A DNA stretch of 64,000 bases, taken from assembly GCF_018398335.1 (NCBI RefSeq), contig NZ_JAHBRX010000001.1, positions 2,596,001 to 2,660,000 on the forward strand, written 5' to 3'. The notes below the pieces were generated by a model. That model did no database searches and had not been told where the DNA came from. It saw nothing but the letters and a program-made list of their open reading frames with translations. Shown one piece after another: positions 61,001 to 64,000 of this stretch (the first letter of the stretch is position 1; each line of letters starts with the position of its first letter). The position numbers and the translations under genes are program-made. Source of the stretch: Chelatococcus sp. HY11 (GTDB taxonomy: Bacteria > Pseudomonadota > Alphaproteobacteria > Rhizobiales > Beijerinckiaceae).

Positions 61001-61080
61001 CCATGGCCTCCCGATTCATTAGGGGTTGCGCGGCACGGGCGTGGCCGGCGCATTGTTCGCGGAACGGGATCGGGGCGCGC

Positions 61081-61695
61081 TCAGGCGGCCGCGATCTCGT
61101 CGATCATCTCGGCGATGGTCGCGACACGGCACACCGGCTTCAGCGCGGCGATGGCCGTCTCGTGGGTTGCCGTGTTGAAGGCCGCGCTGCCATCCGACAG
61201 CACCACCGTGGAGAAGTCGCGCACATGCGAATCCCGCACCGTGGAGGCGACGCCGCCATTCGTGACGATGCCGCCGATGATGAGCTTCTCGATGCCGCAT
61301 TTGCGCAGCACCCACTCCATCCGCGTCATGTAGAAAGCGGAATAGGCGATCTTCTCGACGGTGAGATCCGCCGGTTGCAGCGCGTCCACGAGGCTGTGGC
61401 CCCAGGCGCCGGGAAGGAAATCACCCTTCTTGAGGAAGGGGCGCAGTTCCTTCAGATGCGGCGAGATCAACGGCTCGCCGCCCTTGGCCGGCACGAGCGT
61501 GAACTGCGTGGAGACGAACCAGCCGCCCTTCCGGCGCAACAGGTCGGCCAGCGGCTTGATGCGCGCAGGCAGCGCCGCGATCTCGGGCGCGCCCTGGCCC
61601 GCCCGGCCATAGGCCCCATCCGGATGGATGAAGTCGTTCTGCAGATCGACCGTCAGCAGGGCCGTCTTCGACAGCGGAATATCCGCGTGGCTCAT
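61081..61695 (-). CDS. Isochorismatase-fold hydrolase lacking the catalytic Cys
   Basis: 204 residues. Asp17 (LLTVDLQNDF) and Lys115 (VEKIAYSAF) of the triad are present. In the GIVTNGGVASTVRDSH loop the position of the nucleophilic Cys is Gly148. PhzD, which hydrolyses a vinyl ether without a Cys, has the same change, so amidase activity is doubtful and a different hydrolysis is more likely. The start overlaps the HyuA stop (ATGA). Confidence 0.84.
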   Translation of the reverse strand: MSHADIPLSKTALLTVDLQNDFIHPDGAYGRAGQGAPEIAALPARIKPLADLLRRKGGWFVSTQFTLVPAKGGEPLISPHLKELRPFLKKGDFLPGAWGHSLVDALQPADLTVEKIAYSAFYMTRMEWVLRKCGIEKLIIGGIVTNGGVASTVRDSHVRDFSTVVLSDGSAAFNTATHETAIAALKPVCRVATIAEMIDEIAAA

Positions 61696-63782
61696 GATGC
61701 GCGCTCCACAATGACATTGCCATAGTCGTCGATGCGCGCCGTGAGGTCGGGATCGACCACGGTCGTCGCGTCGGGCTGTTCGAGGATGGCCGGGCCGCGC
61801 ACCACCGTGCCGACCGGCAGGTCGAGGCGGGCGTAGATCGCGGCCTCATGCCAGGCGCCGTCGAACCACACCTTGCGCGCGCCGAGCCGCGCCTTGTCGA
61901 GGCTCGCATCGCCGCTCGGCCGGAGCGCCGCGAGGTCGAAGCGCGGGCGGCGGCCGATGGCCGCGGTGCGCAGGTTGACAATGCGCGCCGGCACGCCGTT
62001 CAGGAGACGGCTGAACGAGTTGCGGTAGGCCTCCTCGAAGGCGGTGCGGATCACCGCCTCGCTGACGCCCGTCGTGCCGTTTGTGATGCTCACCGGCAGC
62101 GGCACCGACACGGTGTGCGTCTGGCCGACATAATGCATGTCGAGCTCGAACAGCACGTCGATGCGATCGACCGCGAGGCCCGCCGCCTCGACGACGGCCT
62201 TCGCCTCGCTCGCCTCGGCGACCATCCGCTTGTCGAGCGCCGCGGCGTCGATGCCTTCGAGGCTCAGGTTCACGGTCTGCACCTGGTCATGCCGGATATC
62301 GGCGATGACGCAGCCGAGCGCCGAGGTGACGCCGGGATAGCGCGGCACGAGCGCGGCCTTGAGGCCGACGTCCTTGATCAGCGCGCCGACATGCAGCGCG
62401 CCGCCACCGCCGAAGGGCACGGCCGCGAACTTGGCCGGATCATGGCCGCGCTCGATGGAGACGAGGCGAATGGCGCCGGCCATCTTGGCGTCGGCGATAC
62501 GGACGATCGCCTCGGCTGCCACCATCACGTCGATGCCCAGGGGCTTCGCCACATGTTCGTCGATCGCGGCGCGCGCCGCCTCGATGTCGAGGCGCTTCAG
62601 CATGCCGCCGATCGGCCGGTCGGAATTGATGCGCCCGAGCACGACATTGGCGTCGGTCAGGGTCGGCCGGGTATTGCCCTGCCCGTAGCAGACGGGACCG
62701 GGGCGCGAGCCGGCGCTTTCAGGGCCGACCTGCAGCATGCCGCCGGCATCGACATGGGCGATGGAGCCGCCGCCGGCGCCGATGGTGGTGATCTCGATCA
62801 TCGGCGTGCGGATGACGAGGCCGAAATCGATGGTGGTCTGGGCCGCGAGCGCCGTCTTGCCGCCGACGACCAGCGAGACGTCGAAGGAAGTGCCGCCGAG
62901 ATCGCCGGTGATGACGTTGGGGAAGCCGGCAGCTTCCGAAATCGCCGCTGCCGCGATGACGCCGGCCGCGGGACCGGAGAGCGCGGTGCGCACCGGCAGG
63001 CGGCGCGCCGTCTCGGTCGACATCACGCCGCCGTTCGACTGCACGATGTGGAAGCGCCCGCCAAAGCCCTCGGACTTCAATGCATCATCGAGCTTGCCGA
63101 GATAGCTGCCGACCACCGGCTGCAGATAGGCATTCAGCGCCGTCGTCGAGGTACGCTCGAACTCGCGGATTTCCGGCAGGATCTGGCTTGAGCAGGCGAT
63201 ATTGCCGTTCGGCCAGACTTCGGCGGCAACGGCCAAAGCCTTCTGCTCGTTCTCGGGGTTGGCATAGGCGTTGACGAAGACGATGGCGAGCGCCTCGCAG
63301 CCAGCGGCGACGAGCTCCTTCGCCGCCTTACGCACGGCGTCCTCGTCGAGAGCCTCGCGGATCGTCCCGTCGGCCAGCGTGCGCTCGTTGACCTCAAGCC
63401 TGAGGTCACGGTCGATCACCGGGACGAAATCCCCCCACAGGCCCCAGGTGTGACGCCGGTCGCGCCGACGCATCTCGAGCACATCGCGGAAACCCTTGGT
63501 GGTGATGAGGCCGCAGCGCGCGCCCTTGCGCTCCAGGAGCGCATTCGTGCCGACCGTGGTGCCGTGCACGACGGACGTGAGATCGGCGATCGCACCGAAG
63601 GCCCTCAGGCCGTTGAGGAAGCCGACCGCCTCGTCACCCCGGTTCGAGGGCACCTTGGCCGTGCGGAAAGCCTTGGCCGGCTCATCGTAGAAGAACAGAT
63701 CCGTGAAGGTTCCGCCGACATCGACGCCGACGATGCGCCCCTCGCGATTCTTGACAGGCGCGTTCATGATAGGCGCGTTCAT
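61692..63782 (-). CDS. hyuA: Hydantoinase/oxoprolinase subunit A
   Basis: 696 residues. ASKHA-type ATP site near the N-terminus (IVGVDVGGTFTDLFFYD), then SVVHGTTVGTNALLERKGARCGLITTKGFRDVLE, the ITGDLGGTSFDVSLV loop, and IGAGGGSIAHVD. ATP-dependent ring opening of 5-membered cyclic imides/lactams with HyuB. The first codons are duplicated (MNAPIMNAPVK), so ATG 63782 or 63767 may be used. The start overlaps the HyuB stop. Confidence 0.9.
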   Translation of the reverse strand: MNAPIMNAPVKNREGRIVGVDVGGTFTDLFFYDEPAKAFRTAKVPSNRGDEAVGFLNGLRAFGAIADLTSVVHGTTVGTNALLERKGARCGLITTKGFRDVLEMRRRDRRHTWGLWGDFVPVIDRDLRLEVNERTLADGTIREALDEDAVRKAAKELVAAGCEALAIVFVNAYANPENEQKALAVAAEVWPNGNIACSSQILPEIREFERTSTTALNAYLQPVVGSYLGKLDDALKSEGFGGRFHIVQSNGGVMSTETARRLPVRTALSGPAAGVIAAAAISEAAGFPNVITGDLGGTSFDVSLVVGGKTALAAQTTIDFGLVIRTPMIEITTIGAGGGSIAHVDAGGMLQVGPESAGSRPGPVCYGQGNTRPTLTDANVVLGRINSDRPIGGMLKRLDIEAARAAIDEHVAKPLGIDVMVAAEAIVRIADAKMAGAIRLVSIERGHDPAKFAAVPFGGGGALHVGALIKDVGLKAALVPRYPGVTSALGCVIADIRHDQVQTVNLSLEGIDAAALDKRMVAEASEAKAVVEAAGLAVDRIDVLFELDMHYVGQTHTVSVPLPVSITNGTTGVSEAVIRTAFEEAYRNSFSRLLNGVPARIVNLRTAAIGRRPRFDLAALRPSGDASLDKARLGARKVWFDGAWHEAAIYARLDLPVGTVVRGPAILEQPDATTVVDPDLTARIDDYGNVIVERAS

Positions 63783-64000
63783 GCCGCGGCTCCCTTGCGG
63801 AGGCTGGCCGTCGCCGCCTCATCGAGTTCCCCGTCGTCGCTCACGACGACCCCATAATCCCGGCGGGCGCTCTCGGCGCTGATGTAGCCGAGGCGCACAT
63901 CCCGCGCGACAAGCGAGGCCGCACGCGCCAGCGGGCTGCCCCAGCCGCCACCGCCCGGCGTCTGCAGTTTCACGGCGCGTCCGGTCGGCACCGGCACGCC
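63779..64000 (-). CDS. hyuB: Hydantoinase/oxoprolinase subunit B, C-terminal part (cut by window end)
   Basis: The last 73 codons or so of HyuB: VKLQTPGGGGWGSPLARAA is the glycine-rich C-terminal signature of the family, followed by RDVRLGYISAESARRDYGVVV. The gene continues beyond the right edge. It overlaps hyuA by four bases (ATGA), the usual hyuB-hyuA coupling but in reversed order. Confidence 0.85.
   Translation of the reverse strand, partial: GVPVPTGRAVKLQTPGGGGWGSPLARAASLVARDVRLGYISAESARRDYGVVVSDDGELDEAATASLRKGAAA

Overview
The window looks like chromosome or large replicon from an alphaproteobacterium, most likely Hyphomicrobiales (a Bosea/Chelatococcus/Methylobacteriaceae-like organism). 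This rests on high G+C, an alphaproteobacterial porin, ABC/LysR-rich catabolic operons and a rhizobial-type relaxase family. The genus is a guess; the class is well supported.

Layout. (1) 1-2.0 kb: the integrase end of an integrative element: small excisionase-like gene, tyrosine integrase, then a 50-bp 3' fragment of tRNA-Gly(CCC). Integrase arm-type repeats lie on both sides of this core, so it reads as attP-like or as a junction between two elements. (2) 2.0-12.7 kb: transfer/maintenance backbone: ArdC-like antirestriction protein, soluble VirD4-type ATPase, small membrane protein, SprT-like protein, a large inverted repeat and hairpin array (candidate oriT), MobC-like protein and relaxase. 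No VirB/T4SS genes are visible, so this part is mobilizable or its T4SS lies outside. (3) 12.7-27.8 kb: defence island. McrBC sits between two copies of a ~140-bp direct repeat. Next is a five-gene operon (Phd-like regulator, MmeI-type methylase, PLD nuclease, SF2 helicase, GIY-YIG nuclease). A convergent four-gene overlapping operon follows: 186-aa protein, QueC-like PP-loop enzyme, XRE-ImmA/IrrE protease, PIN-like nuclease. (4) 28.0-33.8 kb: ParB-like protein, hipBA with three operators, a gene split by an IS5-family element, and an SDR remnant marking an old junction. (5) 33.9-51 kb: two convergent catabolic operons, each with an ABC importer and a cucumopine-synthase-like protein (one fused, one split into two genes), plus a UbiD-type decarboxylase, allantoinase/hydantoinase-like and carbamoyl-amidase-like hydrolases and a histidine-ammonia-lyase-like enzyme. 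A tandem LysR-LysR protein is the likely regulator. (6) 51.2-56.1 kb: zinc-ribbon protein, porin, VOC protein, MFS carrier, TRIC-type membrane protein and cupin. (7) 56.3-64 kb: minus-strand catabolic operon: HyuB (cut by the window end), HyuA, isochorismatase-like, tautomerase-NTF2 fusion, FAD dehydrogenase, two racemase-like proteins and an MmgE/PrpD protein.

Two interleaved regulatory systems in the mobile part are the most striking non-coding signals. Plus-strand genes ardC, the 121-aa gene and parB share a ~130-nt leader: an outer stem whose sequence differs from copy to copy, an invariant internal loop (GCCCGCACCAC / CCGTGTT), an inner hairpin, then a second hairpin that sequesters the ribosome-binding site. 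Three minus-strand genes (membrane protein, coupling ATPase, SprT) instead share an 11-bp-spaced direct repeat TTTCCTCG. These, and the QueC-like/ImmA/PIN operon, are the best candidates for something undescribed.
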